The notes: generated by a model not told the origin, from the letters alone. Shown: positions 9,268 to 18,268, counted from the first letter of the stretch. The stretch is DNA of 64,000 nt from Acetobacter suratthaniensis (GCF_017377745.1 NZ_JAFVMG010000001.1:310001-374000), one strand, 5' to 3'. Numbers and translations: made by a program.

Positions 9268-10322
9268 GAAATACTGGCCCTCAGCCCGTTACCAAGGGCG
9301 GATGCGTAAGACAGCCGAACCTCCTGTTGCGTACGGTTCTGCCTCTGGTCGCCCTGCTGCCGCTGGCCGGGTGTGGCGGTGCTCAGCCAGAGCCTGCGGC
9401 GGAACAGTATGATGTCGCTTTGCAGCAGTTCCTGTCCGCCGGGCGGGATTCGTTCATGCTCGGGCGCTACACGGTAGCGGAAACCCAGTATCGCAAAGCC
9501 GCGTCACTTGCTCTGCTACGCGATAGTGCGCCGGAAATTGCTGAAAGCGGGTACGATCTGGCTGTGGCGCAACTAGCGGCGGAAGAACCGGCGCTGGCGC
9601 GCGCCACGGCGGATAAGACACGGCGTGCCGTGGCCCTGCGTGGTGGCCATGCCATGCCCTATCTCGATCTCGTAGATGCAGCCGCCTGTTACCGGCTGGG
9701 TTTGTACGAGCAGGCGCGTGACCTTGCGCTCAAGGCCGCGCAGGCTGTTAGCGGGGCAACGGCGTCTGATGCCGCGGGTCATGCCTCGGCGGTGTTGCTA
9801 AGCACACGTGCTGCACTGGTTTATGCGCTGGCAGCGGATCAGCAGGATGATACGGCGGCTCTGGCGCAGGTACCCGGCATGATCAGCACCGTGAACCCGC
9901 ATGTGGTCGCGGCGCTGTCGGTCGCACAGGCTACCGCCTTAAAAGCTGACCAGCGCGAGATACAGGCTCTTGTCGCCCGGCGGACAAACCCGGCTCAGGC
10001 CATGAGTGCGGCCGAAGATGCCGCGAGCTTGCGGCGTGAGGGCGGGAATTACCATGATATGGCGCGGGCTTTGGCTCTGGCTGCCCGTAGTGCCGATGCC
10101 GTGGGGCAGAAGGACAAGGCGCAGGCCCTGTGGTCACGCGCCGCCCAGAGTGCCGCGGCACAGGGTGGGGCTGCCAGCCATCTGTCCAGCACGCTGGCGG
10201 CGGGTGTTGCGGGGGCGGCGGATTCCATCCGCACCACCACACCCGATGATGCCAACGCATGGGCGCGTGCGGCTGGTGGGGTAACGCTCCATCCCTTTAC
10301 GGACGAAACTCCCAGCCCCTGA
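9264..10322 (+). CDS. Helical-repeat lipoprotein of the MCE operon
   Basis: A 352-aa predicted lipoprotein: hydrophobic signal LLLRTVLPLVALLP then lipobox LAGC (Cys37). The remainder is almost entirely Ala-rich helix with repeating YxxA/AxxLG spacing (DSFMLGRYTVAETQYRKAAS, later CYRLGLYEQARDLALKAA), typical of TPR-like repeats. It occupies the place where other Mla operons carry mlaC, mlaB or a PqiC-type lipoprotein, but I see no similarity to these. It probably tethers to the outer membrane and contacts the MlaD-like protein or an outer-membrane partner. It is coupled by a 4-base overlap. The repeat assignment is by eye. Confidence 0.8.
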   Translation: MRNTGPQPVTKGGCVRQPNLLLRTVLPLVALLPLAGCGGAQPEPAAEQYDVALQQFLSAGRDSFMLGRYTVAETQYRKAASLALLRDSAPEIAESGYDLAVAQLAAEEPALARATADKTRRAVALRGGHAMPYLDLVDAAACYRLGLYEQARDLALKAAQAVSGATASDAAGHASAVLLSTRAALVYALAADQQDDTAALAQVPGMISTVNPHVVAALSVAQATALKADQREIQALVARRTNPAQAMSAAEDAASLRREGGNYHDMARALALAARSADAVGQKDKAQALWSRAAQSAAAQGGAASHLSSTLAAGVAGAADSIRTTTPDDANAWARAAGGVTLHPFTDETPSP

Positions 10323-10376
10323 ACCCTACGCCCGTATGCGGTTTGATATGCCCCTTTGCTTAAAGCCGAAGGGGGA

Positions 10377-12617
10377 TCAGACTGCCTTGTAGGGTTTGGA
10401 GGCATCCAGAAACACAGCGTTGACCTCCAGCTCGTGCGATACCACGATCAGATAGGCAATCGCGCGCGTGAGTTCGATACGCTTGGCGATGTTCGGCTCG
10501 GTGGTTTCCATCGTCCGCAGGGCAATGGTGGCCTCCCGCGCGGCGCGGGCGGTATGGCCGTAAAGCCCCGTAAAATTGCTCATGCGTTTCATGACAATTT
10601 CAATGGCCCGGCGCGCGGCAGGTGGGATCTGGTTACGCTTGAGCAGCGCACGCAGGCGGATGATATTCAGCCCGATGGTCATGGCCGCCAGCGTGCCTTG
10701 CAGGCACCCTTCGATCGTGGGGGAAGGCGTTGGCCCCGCATGGCGGATGAGGCGGGAGAAACGGTCGATATTACGCCCGATCCATTCGCGCGTTTCGGGC
10801 AGGGGGTCGCTTGAAGCCAGCACGCGCAGATCGCGCAGGATAGCCCGGCGCATGCGCCAGCGTTCCGCCGCATTGTTAAACGGCAGCACGGCACGGAAAA
10901 TCAGCACCGCAAAACATACCCCCAGCAACACGGCCAACGTGGAGTTGAACCATGCTACCTCGTTTTCGCGGCCTTGGTTGAGCGGGTGCACGAAATTGGG
11001 CAGCAGCAGTGTATAAGCTGCCGAGTGCAGAGCTGTGCCGGCGTTGCGGGCGGCAAGCCCCCCTGCGATCATGGGGAGGGCGAGGGTCGCCACCAGCATT
11101 TCATAATTGGCCTGCGTGGGCAGGATGAAAAACACCAGAAAGAACGACACAAAGGCCGCCCACAAACTGCCGACCATGAACTGCGTGGTGGCCACCACCG
11201 GGTTTTCACGCGTGGCGAACAGACCGCAGACAATGGCGACAAAGGTAATGAAGCCCAGCCCCATATCCCAGGCTGTGCATTCCCAGATCAGCCCGGCGGC
11301 GGTAATGGCCACAGCAGCCCGCACGCCGTTGTACAGGGCTTCGCGCTTGTCCATGTGTGTGGGCAGGCGGAAATGAAACTGATCGCCTTTGATAAAGTGC
11401 TGGCTGGCGTCATATTCGCGTAGCCCCTGCTCAAGCTCGCCCAGCAGTTCATCCAGCGCGTTGTGCAGGATGCGGCCATCAAGCAGGGCGGTTAGCTGCG
11501 AGTGATCATCTGACGGATCGAATACGCTACCGATTTCGTGGGTCAGGGCATCCACGATCTGCTGGTGGCATTCAGCGCGTAGCAGTTGCAGGTCACGCAG
11601 GAGCAGGCGGATAGGCTCATCGCCGTTCAGGCGTGCGGGCAGGCTCGCCAGAAATTCGCTTACACGGGTGGACGTGGCGCGGAAAGCTGGCTGGTCGGTC
11701 TGGACATATTGCAGGCGCACCGCCATGCCCAGCCCGCGCGATAGCAGCACGGATACAGCCGAAAGAGCCGCACGCGCATGATCCCCCTCGCGCCCGTGGG
11801 GGCCCATTTCAACCTCGGAAAACTCGATCTGGTCGTTGATGGTGAGGATGGGGCCAAAGAGCGTGCGGGAGCGGATCATGGCTTCCTTGTCGCCCGAAAG
11901 CAGGCTGGAAACCGAAGATGAGACGTTGTTGAGTGCCGTACGCAGCTTGTCGCGCATGTTGCGCCGTGCGGTCTGGGCGAGATTGTGGGCGAATAGCCCC
12001 GCCACCGTGCTTTCACAGACAATCCCCAGCACGATGTAGGTCGCGCGGGACATGGCGGTCATGAACACGTTTTCAGGGTCGGGGATAGCGCCTAGAGCGA
12101 TAATGCAGGTCGTATAACCGGCCAGCACCAGAGCGTAGGACCGAAAGTTGCGGACAAGGGTTGCCAGTGTGCAGCACCCGCCAAGCCAGAGTGCGAGGGC
12201 GGGGAAGAAAAGCCACGCATGCTGGTTGAAGGCGGAAATAAGGGTGATGGACATCACCACCCCCACGCCGGTACCGACAAGACGCCACCGCGCCTTGGAA
12301 AGACTTTCCCCGCGTGAGCCCTGTGCGACGATCCACACCGTCATGGGCGCCCATTGCGGGTCGTCCAGCTCCATCCACAGGGCGATGACGAGCGAGAGCA
12401 GGGCGGCGATCGTACTGCAAACGGCAAACCCGAACGCCGCAGGCGTGGGCGCCAGCAGCCAGGCGAGCGGCAGTTTGCTCTGGCTGCCGGGGCGACCAAG
12501 CGGGCGCAGGGTGCGTAATGAGCCGATCCGGGCAAGCACTAGAGATGAAAGACTGAACACGGCGGCTACTTTGTGTTTTGCGGCGCGGAAAACAATCACA
12601 GGGAACTGTGCCGGCAA
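10377..12617 (-). CDS. FUSC-family inner-membrane protein (AaeB/YccS-like putative exporter)
   Basis: A 746-aa protein with two blocks of hydrophobic helices (about residues 55-195 and 440-575), each followed by a long cytoplasmic helical domain. This is the duplicated architecture of FUSC/AaeB/YccS proteins, linked to efflux of aromatic acids or to membrane stress. The motif DDPQWAPMTVWIVAQGSRG just after the first helix is characteristic of the family. It is convergent with the MCE operon, with 54 bases between stops. The start is uncertain: the longest frame begins with TTG at 12617, with GTG codons a little downstream, and no clear Shine-Dalgarno sequence distinguishes them. The substrate is unknown. 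Confidence 0.88.
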   Translation of the reverse strand: MPAQFPVIVFRAAKHKVAAVFSLSSLVLARIGSLRTLRPLGRPGSQSKLPLAWLLAPTPAAFGFAVCSTIAALLSLVIALWMELDDPQWAPMTVWIVAQGSRGESLSKARWRLVGTGVGVVMSITLISAFNQHAWLFFPALALWLGGCCTLATLVRNFRSYALVLAGYTTCIIALGAIPDPENVFMTAMSRATYIVLGIVCESTVAGLFAHNLAQTARRNMRDKLRTALNNVSSSVSSLLSGDKEAMIRSRTLFGPILTINDQIEFSEVEMGPHGREGDHARAALSAVSVLLSRGLGMAVRLQYVQTDQPAFRATSTRVSEFLASLPARLNGDEPIRLLLRDLQLLRAECHQQIVDALTHEIGSVFDPSDDHSQLTALLDGRILHNALDELLGELEQGLREYDASQHFIKGDQFHFRLPTHMDKREALYNGVRAAVAITAAGLIWECTAWDMGLGFITFVAIVCGLFATRENPVVATTQFMVGSLWAAFVSFFLVFFILPTQANYEMLVATLALPMIAGGLAARNAGTALHSAAYTLLLPNFVHPLNQGRENEVAWFNSTLAVLLGVCFAVLIFRAVLPFNNAAERWRMRRAILRDLRVLASSDPLPETREWIGRNIDRFSRLIRHAGPTPSPTIEGCLQGTLAAMTIGLNIIRLRALLKRNQIPPAARRAIEIVMKRMSNFTGLYGHTARAAREATIALRTMETTEPNIAKRIELTRAIAYLIVVSHELEVNAVFLDASKPYKAV

Positions 12618-12813
12618 GCCTAGCGCGTCTGTCCGGTTTTTCCTTGTAGGTTCAAACGCATATCAGCTATCGGCGGACAGGAGAATGTTGCGGCCGGTCT
12701 AGTAAAAAAAATTTATGCCCGCGTCTCAGTCTGCCATACTGGCGGCAAAGGTGCGCAAGAGAGCCGCCACAGGCAGCCCCGCATGATGTGCCGGGCAGGG
12801 AAGGAAAGCCGAA

Positions 12814-13182
12814 ATGTCTGATTTCTTTCAGAATATTGTGGGTAAGGTCGGCAGTGCTCTGGGGGTGGATGTGCAGACATTCGTCCAGCAGCAGGTGCAG
12901 TCGCTTTTGCAGCCGCAGTCCATTCAGGCGCTGGTTGACCGTGCGGAACAGGCCGGTCTGGGCGATAAGGTGCGCTCGTGGGTGAGCCAGAACAGCAACC
13001 TGCCGGTAACGCCGGATGAAATTCGTACGATTCTGGGGAGCGATGTCGTGCATGACATGGTGCAGAAAACCGGCCTGCCCGCCGATGGTGTGCTGACGGC
13101 GCTGGCGCATTGCCTGCCCGCCGCTGTCGATGGCAAAACGCCAGACGGGGTTCTGCCCCCCGCAGGGGATAAGCCGGCCTGA
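12814..13182 (+). CDS. YidB-family protein (DUF937)
   Basis: A 122-aa soluble protein matching the YidB/DUF937 family: N-terminal MSDFFQNIVGKVGSALG, then QLQ-type helices and the family segment GLGDKVRSWVSQNSNLPVTP, followed by a helical ILGSDVVHDMVQKTGLPADG repeat-like domain. The function of this family is not established; it is common in alphaproteobacteria. AAGGAAAG lies upstream of the ATG at suitable spacing. A run of eight A residues at about 12705 in the upstream 196-base gap (12618-12813) is the only notable feature there. The next gene starts 31 bases downstream in the same direction. Confidence 0.85.
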   Translation: MSDFFQNIVGKVGSALGVDVQTFVQQQVQSLLQPQSIQALVDRAEQAGLGDKVRSWVSQNSNLPVTPDEIRTILGSDVVHDMVQKTGLPADGVLTALAHCLPAAVDGKTPDGVLPPAGDKPA

Positions 13183-13213
13183 ACGGGGCGGCAAGCAGGA
13201 GCATAGACACGCC

Positions 13214-13744
13214 ATGACATTGGGCGAGCGTATTACCAGCATGGATGCCTGGCTGCTGGACAAGGTCTTTCAGCCTCTGGCTGATCGCCTGCCAGACCGG
13301 TTAAGCCCGTTTGATGTGGGCATGAGCCTTCAGCTTGGCTCCATTCTCATGACGGCGGTTGTCATTGCGGGTGTGTTCTTCATGTCTGGCATGACCGCCA
13401 TTTCAGACATGCTGTATAACGTTCTGGGCTGGGTTCTGTATCTGACCTTTTTTATCGGGACGGCGCGCATGCGAGCGCTGGTCAAGGTCGGGCAGGCCAA
13501 TCCTTTACGTTATATGCTGCTCAGCCTGCGGGTGCTGTCCATCGGCTTCATGGCCTACAAGCTTTATGAAGCCGTGAGCGCTCCCATGATTTTCGCCATG
13601 ATTGTCTGGCCGGATGCCTGTGGCAGCGTTGTTTTTGCCATGGGGCTGTATTTTATTTCCTGCCAGCCGCCCTCTCCATGGCGGCAGACACGTAAACAAA
13701 CCCATCTGCGGCCCGTTTTTGTGCGGAGCGGAAACGGCTTTTAA
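13214..13744 (+). CDS. Small integral membrane protein of unknown function
   Basis: A 176-aa protein with three or four hydrophobic stretches (about residues 41-63, 70-85, 100-118 and 124-143). I recognise no family motif. The ATG at 13214 is preferred over a longer in-frame form from 13130, which would overlap the YidB-family gene. The N-terminal segment MTLGERITSMDAWLLDKVFQ suggests an amphipathic helix before the membrane region. The last 25 residues are polar and basic. It follows the YidB-family gene by 31 bases and is probably co-transcribed with it. A strong bidirectional hairpin follows the stop. Confidence 0.75.
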   Translation: MTLGERITSMDAWLLDKVFQPLADRLPDRLSPFDVGMSLQLGSILMTAVVIAGVFFMSGMTAISDMLYNVLGWVLYLTFFIGTARMRALVKVGQANPLRYMLLSLRVLSIGFMAYKLYEAVSAPMIFAMIVWPDACGSVVFAMGLYFISCQPPSPWRQTRKQTHLRPVFVRSGNGF

Positions 13745-13761
13745 AGCAGGCATTCGCCTGT

Positions 13762-13790
13762 ACCCGGTCAGGCTAGGAGCCTGACCGGGT
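13762..13790. terminator. Bidirectional terminator hairpin between convergent genes
   Basis: ACCCGGTCAGGCT and AGCCTGACCGGGT form a perfect 13-bp stem around the loop AGG. It lies between the stop of the small membrane protein (plus) and the stop of ccmI (minus). No long U-run follows on either side, but the stem strength and convergent position make a shared terminator likely. Confidence 0.8.
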
Positions 13791-13805
13791 GCCCTTTACG
13801 GGTGT

Positions 13806-14537
13806 TTACGGATTTTCCTGATCATGTTCGCCCTGCGCTACGCGGGCCTGTGCGGCTTCACGCCATGGCGCACCCTGCGGGGCGGCATCCAGCGCCTTGC
13901 GGAACAGGGCCAGCGCATCGGGGGTTACGTGATGGTGTGCGCGGGTCAGCGCCTCACCTGTGCGGGCGGCCAGTTCGGCATCAAAGCCCATATCCAGCGC
14001 CTGCCCCCATGCCTGAGCGGCTTGCTCGTAATGGTCACGCCCGGCTTCGGCCTGTCCGAGCAGCAGGTAGCCCTGTCTACGGTTGGGGTCGGTTGCGGGG
14101 AGTGCCGTAATGGCAGAGCGTAACTGGGCGATAACGGCATCATCGCGCACATCGTGCTGATGCTGTTCTACCAGCCGGGGGCCAAGTGGCTGGGCTGGCA
14201 GCATGGGTGCACCGTTGGTCAGATACAGGGCGACAGCCAGCACCGGAGCCAGCCCGAGAGCCAGCCAGCCCGGCCATGCCGCACTCCGTTCCCGTGCGGA
14301 GGACGGGGCCATGTCGGCGGCCAGAATGCGGCGCTGGATTTCCAATACTGCAATACTGTGCTCGCCCGAGGCAATCAGGCCAACTGTCAGATCGCGGTCG
14401 AGTTCGGCCAACTGGGCATCGTGCAGGGCGAGTGCGGTGCTGCGCTCATCGCGGATGGAGCGGGTGCGCCGCCATAGGGCCGTGGCCGCAGGGGCCAGCG
14501 CAATGAGGCTGAGCAGCGCAATGGAAAGCCAGATCAT
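13806..14537 (-). CDS. ccmI: Cytochrome c maturation protein CcmI (CycH)
   Basis: CcmI/CycH, the apocytochrome c chaperone subunit of the heme ligation complex. The 243-aa protein starts with a TM helix (MIWLSIALLSLIALAPAATA), has the CcmI N-terminal pattern RDERSTALALHDAQLAELDRD, a second TM at about residues 88-106 and a C-terminal periplasmic TPR region (RQGYLLLGQAEAGRDHYEQA) that binds apocytochrome. It is the last gene of the ccm cluster; its start overlaps the ccmH stop by 4 bases. It acts with CcmF and CcmH at the outer face of the cytoplasmic membrane. Confidence 0.92.
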   Translation of the reverse strand: MIWLSIALLSLIALAPAATALWRRTRSIRDERSTALALHDAQLAELDRDLTVGLIASGEHSIAVLEIQRRILAADMAPSSARERSAAWPGWLALGLAPVLAVALYLTNGAPMLPAQPLGPRLVEQHQHDVRDDAVIAQLRSAITALPATDPNRRQGYLLLGQAEAGRDHYEQAAQAWGQALDMGFDAELAARTGEALTRAHHHVTPDALALFRKALDAAPQGAPWREAAQARVAQGEHDQENP

Positions 14538-15049
14538 GTCCTGTCGTCCTTTCCGGTCAGTTGGGCGAGCCGGTTTTTTTCATCGTCGCTCAGGGGCGGT
14601 GGTGGCGGTGCGGCCGCATGGCGGCGATAAAAGAAAAATGCAGCGCCGCAGCCTAAGAGCAGGGCCAGAACCGGCATGCTCCAGAGCATGATGGTGCCAA
14701 GAGACAGGGCGGGCTTCAGCCGGATAAAATTGCCATACCGGCTAACCATCCATTGCATGATCTGCTGGTTGCTTTCGCCCTGTGCCACATGCTCACGCAC
14801 GACGCGGCGCAGATCGCGGGCCAGTCCGGCGCTGCTGTCTTCAATCGACTCATTTTGGCAGACAAGACAGCGTAATTGCGCACCGATAGCCTCGGCCCGG
14901 GCTTCCGCATGCGGGTCGGGCAGCATTTCGGATGGATCATCTACCGCAAGGCCATAGAGCGGCACCGCCAGCAGCAGGCTTGCGGCTAGCAGGCCAGAGG
15001 CAAGGCGGCTGAACAACCGCCGAATGGGGGTGGGGGAAGGGGCGCTCAT
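14534..15049 (-). CDS. ccmH: Cytochrome c maturation protein CcmH
   Basis: CcmH, the membrane-anchored thiol oxidoreductase that keeps apocytochrome CXXCH cysteines reduced before heme attachment. The 171-aa protein has an N-terminal signal/TM, then the family motif LRCLVCQNESIEDS with the redox pair Cys61/Cys64, the helical domain LARDLRRVVREHVAQG, and the C-terminal TM anchor at about 121-141. The tail is Pro-rich and polar. It overlaps both ccmG and ccmI by 4 bases. Length fits the short, single-domain CcmH type that works with a separate CcmI. Confidence 0.95.
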   Translation of the reverse strand: MSAPSPTPIRRLFSRLASGLLAASLLLAVPLYGLAVDDPSEMLPDPHAEARAEAIGAQLRCLVCQNESIEDSSAGLARDLRRVVREHVAQGESNQQIMQWMVSRYGNFIRLKPALSLGTIMLWSMPVLALLLGCGAAFFFYRRHAAAPPPPPLSDDEKNRLAQLTGKDDRT

Positions 15050-15618
15050 GGGGTTTTAAGCCGTGCGGCCAGCGGCAGAATGGTGCCGCGAATAATGTCT
15101 TCGCTCAGCGGGGTGGCCGTATGCCAGCGAATAACGCCACCCGGCCCGATCAGGAAGGTTTCCGGCACGCCGGACAAACCCCAGTCCATGCCTGCGCGGC
15201 CCTGCGGGTCATTGCCCAGACGGGCGAACGGATTGCCCGAGTGGCGCAGGAAGGCCGCTGCATTGTCCGGCTTGTCCTTGTAGGCCACGCCCCATATTGG
15301 CAACTGATCTTTGAACGCCATGAGTGTGGGCATTTCCGCAACGCAGGGAATGCACCACGAGGCAAAAAAATTGACCAGAACAGGGGCCGTAAGGGCTTTC
15401 AGTTCGGCGGTGCCAAAGCCTTCGGCAGGAGGCAGCCCCGGCAGATTGAAGTCTGGCACAGGGCGGTCAAGCACCGGGGCATTGATGTCATGCGGGTTGA
15501 ATGATCCGTGCTGCATGCCCGAGAGCATCTTCCAGAACGCCACGCCCACGGCTCCGGCTCCGGCCAGAGGCAGGGCCATGAGAAGGCGGCGGCGGGTGGT
15601 GGAACCGGAGGTGTTCAT
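15046..15618 (-). CDS. ccmG: Thiol:disulfide interchange protein CcmG/DsbE
   Basis: Membrane-tethered periplasmic thioredoxin-like protein (190 aa) supplying reductant to CcmH and apocytochrome c. An N-terminal TM lies at about residues 11-29, and the thioredoxin fold carries the redox motif ASWCIPCVAEMP (Cys89/Cys92). The family segment GVAYKDKPDNAAAFLRHSGN and the acidic-pocket strand around GLSGVPETFLIGPGG (cis-Pro region GVPET) are present. The start overlaps the ccmF stop by 4 bases. The gene is in the usual position between ccmF and ccmH. Confidence 0.95.
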   Translation of the reverse strand: MNTSGSTTRRRLLMALPLAGAGAVGVAFWKMLSGMQHGSFNPHDINAPVLDRPVPDFNLPGLPPAEGFGTAELKALTAPVLVNFFASWCIPCVAEMPTLMAFKDQLPIWGVAYKDKPDNAAAFLRHSGNPFARLGNDPQGRAGMDWGLSGVPETFLIGPGGVIRWHTATPLSEDIIRGTILPLAARLKTP

Positions 15619-17612
15619 GCGTTGTTACCCTGTGTGGAGGCAGGCTGTACGGAAGAAGCAGCGCGGCGGGGTGCGCCCACACGCACCCGCCTGTCTGACA
15701 GCGACAGGGCGCCACCAAAGGCCATCACCAATGCACCCAGCCACATCCACGGTGCCAGCGGGTTGTAATGCAGGCGCAGCACATAGGTCATGTGGCCTTC
15801 CGTGCCGTGGCTGTCGCCCAGCACGCCGTACAGATCCGAAAGCAGGTTGGTATGGATGGCGACATCGGTTGTGGTCTGGTTCTGGGTGTTGAAACTACGC
15901 TTTGACGGGCGCAGCACCGTTACCAGTTGCCCGTTGCGGCGGATTTCAATCGTGGCGACCATCGCCGTATAGTTGGGGCCGGGTTCGCTATGTACGTCCG
16001 TCAGCGTCCACTCATACCCCGCGAGGGTCTGGGTGGAGCCTGTTGGTACCTCCACAATCCGGTGCTGCGCCTGCGACATGCCAGCAAGCCCCAGTACGGT
16101 AATGGCCACACCCGTATGGGCAATGGCCGTGCCGATAATGGCGCGTGGCAATCCGCGCAGACGGTGCAGGCTGGTAGCCAGAGAAACCCGGAAAAGCTGA
16201 ATGCGCGTTGCGATGTCGGTGGCGCAACTGACCATGATCCAGATCGCGGCGGCAGCGCACAGCACCGGCAGCACGCCCGAAAGCTGGCGGGTGGCGACAA
16301 GGGCGGCCACAACTGTCAGGCCCGCTGCCAGCCACAGGCGGTTGAGCACGGGCCAGAGCTGTGCGCGCTTCCAGGGTAGCATGGGGCCAAACCCCATGAA
16401 GATGAACAGCGGCAGGGCAAGCGGAATGGTGGTCGCGTCAAAAAATGGCTTGCCGACTGAAATCGTGCGGTCGAACAGCAGCGACATGAAAGGCGGATAC
16501 ATGGTGCCTGTTAGCACCACGGCGCAGAGCGAACACAGCAGGATGTTGTTCAGCACCAGAGCGCCTTCGCGCGAGAGCGGGGCAAATAGTCCCCCCGCCG
16601 TCAGCGAAGGTGCGCGATAGGCAAACAGGGCCAGAGAGCCACCAATAACCAGCCCCAAAAGCCCGAGAATGAAAATGCCGCGCGCAGGATCATTGGCAAA
16701 AGCATGCACGGAATTGAGAATGCCCGAACGCACAAGGAATGTGCCTGAAAGCGAGAAGGAAAACGTGCCGATGGCCAGCAGCACGGTCCAGATTTTCAGT
16801 GCTTCGCGCTTTTCCACCACAATGGCGGAATGAATAAGGGCGGTGCCGGTCAGCCACGGAATAAGCGAGGCGTTTTCAACCGGGTCCCAGAACCAGTAAC
16901 CACCCCAGCCCAGCACGTAGTAAGACCACCATGACCCCATGGCGATCCCGCAGGTCAGAAAGCACCATGCGGCCACGGCCCATGGGCGTACCCAGCGGCC
17001 CCATGCGGCATCAACCCGTCCTTCGATCAGGGCGGCGATGGCAAAGGCAAACGGCACGGCAAAACCAACATAGCCGGTGTAGAGAATGGGCGGATGGAAG
17101 GCCAGACCGGGGTCCTGCAACAGCGGATTCATGCCCTGCCCCTCCATGGGGGCGGGCCATACGCGCGCGAACGGGTCTGATGTGGTGAGGCAGAAGAGTT
17201 CAAACCCGGTGGCGACAAGGCCCAGAATGGCGATAACCCGCGCCCGCAGGGCAGAAGGCAGGTTGCGCCCGAAGGCGGCTACGGCCGCCCCGCACAGCCC
17301 CAGAATAAGCGCCCAGAGCAGGATAGAGCCTTCGTGGTTCCCCCACACGCCGGTAATTTTGTACAGCAGCGGTTTGGAAACAGCACTGTTGGCGGCCACG
17401 TTCTGGACTGAAAAATCATCCGTGACGGCGGCATGGATCAGGCAGGCAAAGGCCGTAACCAGCCCGATAAGCTGACCTATGGCCAGACCGGGGGCAAGCG
17501 CCATCAGGCGCGGGTCGCGCCGGTGTGCGCCAATAAGGGGGAGTATGCCCTGCACGGCGGCCAGAACGCAGGCGAGGGCAAGGGCGTAGTGTCCGAGTTC
17601 GGGGCTCAGCAT
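15615..17612 (-). CDS. ccmF: Heme lyase CcmF
   Basis: CcmF, the integral membrane heme ligase of cytochrome c maturation system I. The 665-aa protein has about 15 hydrophobic helices and the tryptophan-rich heme-handling segment WGGYWFWDPVENASLIPWL followed by conserved HSAIVVEKREALKIWTV. The C-terminal periplasmic domain (residues about 510-620) precedes the last TM. The length is typical. A 92-base gap separates it from the ccmE stop, the only sizeable gap in the cluster; the rest of the operon is overlapping. Confidence 0.97.
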   Translation of the reverse strand: MLSPELGHYALALACVLAAVQGILPLIGAHRRDPRLMALAPGLAIGQLIGLVTAFACLIHAAVTDDFSVQNVAANSAVSKPLLYKITGVWGNHEGSILLWALILGLCGAAVAAFGRNLPSALRARVIAILGLVATGFELFCLTTSDPFARVWPAPMEGQGMNPLLQDPGLAFHPPILYTGYVGFAVPFAFAIAALIEGRVDAAWGRWVRPWAVAAWCFLTCGIAMGSWWSYYVLGWGGYWFWDPVENASLIPWLTGTALIHSAIVVEKREALKIWTVLLAIGTFSFSLSGTFLVRSGILNSVHAFANDPARGIFILGLLGLVIGGSLALFAYRAPSLTAGGLFAPLSREGALVLNNILLCSLCAVVLTGTMYPPFMSLLFDRTISVGKPFFDATTIPLALPLFIFMGFGPMLPWKRAQLWPVLNRLWLAAGLTVVAALVATRQLSGVLPVLCAAAAIWIMVSCATDIATRIQLFRVSLATSLHRLRGLPRAIIGTAIAHTGVAITVLGLAGMSQAQHRIVEVPTGSTQTLAGYEWTLTDVHSEPGPNYTAMVATIEIRRNGQLVTVLRPSKRSFNTQNQTTTDVAIHTNLLSDLYGVLGDSHGTEGHMTYVLRLHYNPLAPWMWLGALVMAFGGALSLSDRRVRVGAPRRAASSVQPASTQGNNA

Positions 17613-17704
17613 GGGAAAGTTCGTCTGTCCTGCGTCAGGTCTGCGGAACCGGCGGCGCGCGCCGGTAGCGGTGAGGAAAAGAGGGGCTTAGGTAAAAAAC
17701 AGCT

Positions 17705-18268
17705 TCAGGGGGCTGGCTGTGTAGTGGTTTGCGCCGGAGCCGGAGCTGCGGCGGGGGCAGTCATATCCTTGCGGGCATCCTGCACGGTCATGCTGTTCCA
17801 GCTTGCCGCACTGGGGGGCGGGCCGAAGCGCGGGTCCCATTTGCCGCTTTTTTTCAGGGCTTCGGCTACTTCCTTGGGCATGTAGGTTTCATCATGCTTG
17901 GCCAGCACTTCCGATGCGGTGAAATCATGCGCGGAATTGGCGGTGCCAATGGCGACAACGCTCTGCCCCTCACGGAACAGGTCGGGCAGGATACCCTCGT
18001 AATGCACGCTGACCGCAGCCTGACCGTCCGTTACATCAAACGTGGCCACGGGGGTTTCGCCGTGGCGTTCGCGGTGGACGGAGCCAGCCACCACCATGCC
18101 GCCGAGCTTGACGGTGCGATCCTTCGGCGGCGGCGAGGCCGCAACCTGTGACGGGGTGACAAAAAATACGATGTCGGATGAAAACGCCCGCAGCACCAGA
18201 GTTGCGGCGGTGCCAAGACAGGCCACGCAGGCAATTACAAGCCACAGGCGGCGGGTCTTGCGGGTCAT
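17705..18268 (-). CDS. ccmE: Periplasmic heme chaperone CcmE
   Basis: CcmE binds heme covalently and passes it to the CcmFH ligase. The 187-aa protein has one N-terminal TM helix (about 7-27), the OB-fold domain with KLGGMVVAGSV and VSVHYEGILPDLFREGQSVV, and the heme-attachment motif HxxxY as LAKHDETYMP (His125, Tyr129). The C-terminal 40 residues are Ala/Thr/Gln rich and probably flexible. The ATG overlaps the ccmD stop (ATGA). Confidence 0.97.
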   Translation of the reverse strand: MTRKTRRLWLVIACVACLGTAATLVLRAFSSDIVFFVTPSQVAASPPPKDRTVKLGGMVVAGSVHRERHGETPVATFDVTDGQAAVSVHYEGILPDLFREGQSVVAIGTANSAHDFTASEVLAKHDETYMPKEVAEALKKSGKWDPRFGPPPSAASWNSMTVQDARKDMTAPAAAPAPAQTTTQPAP

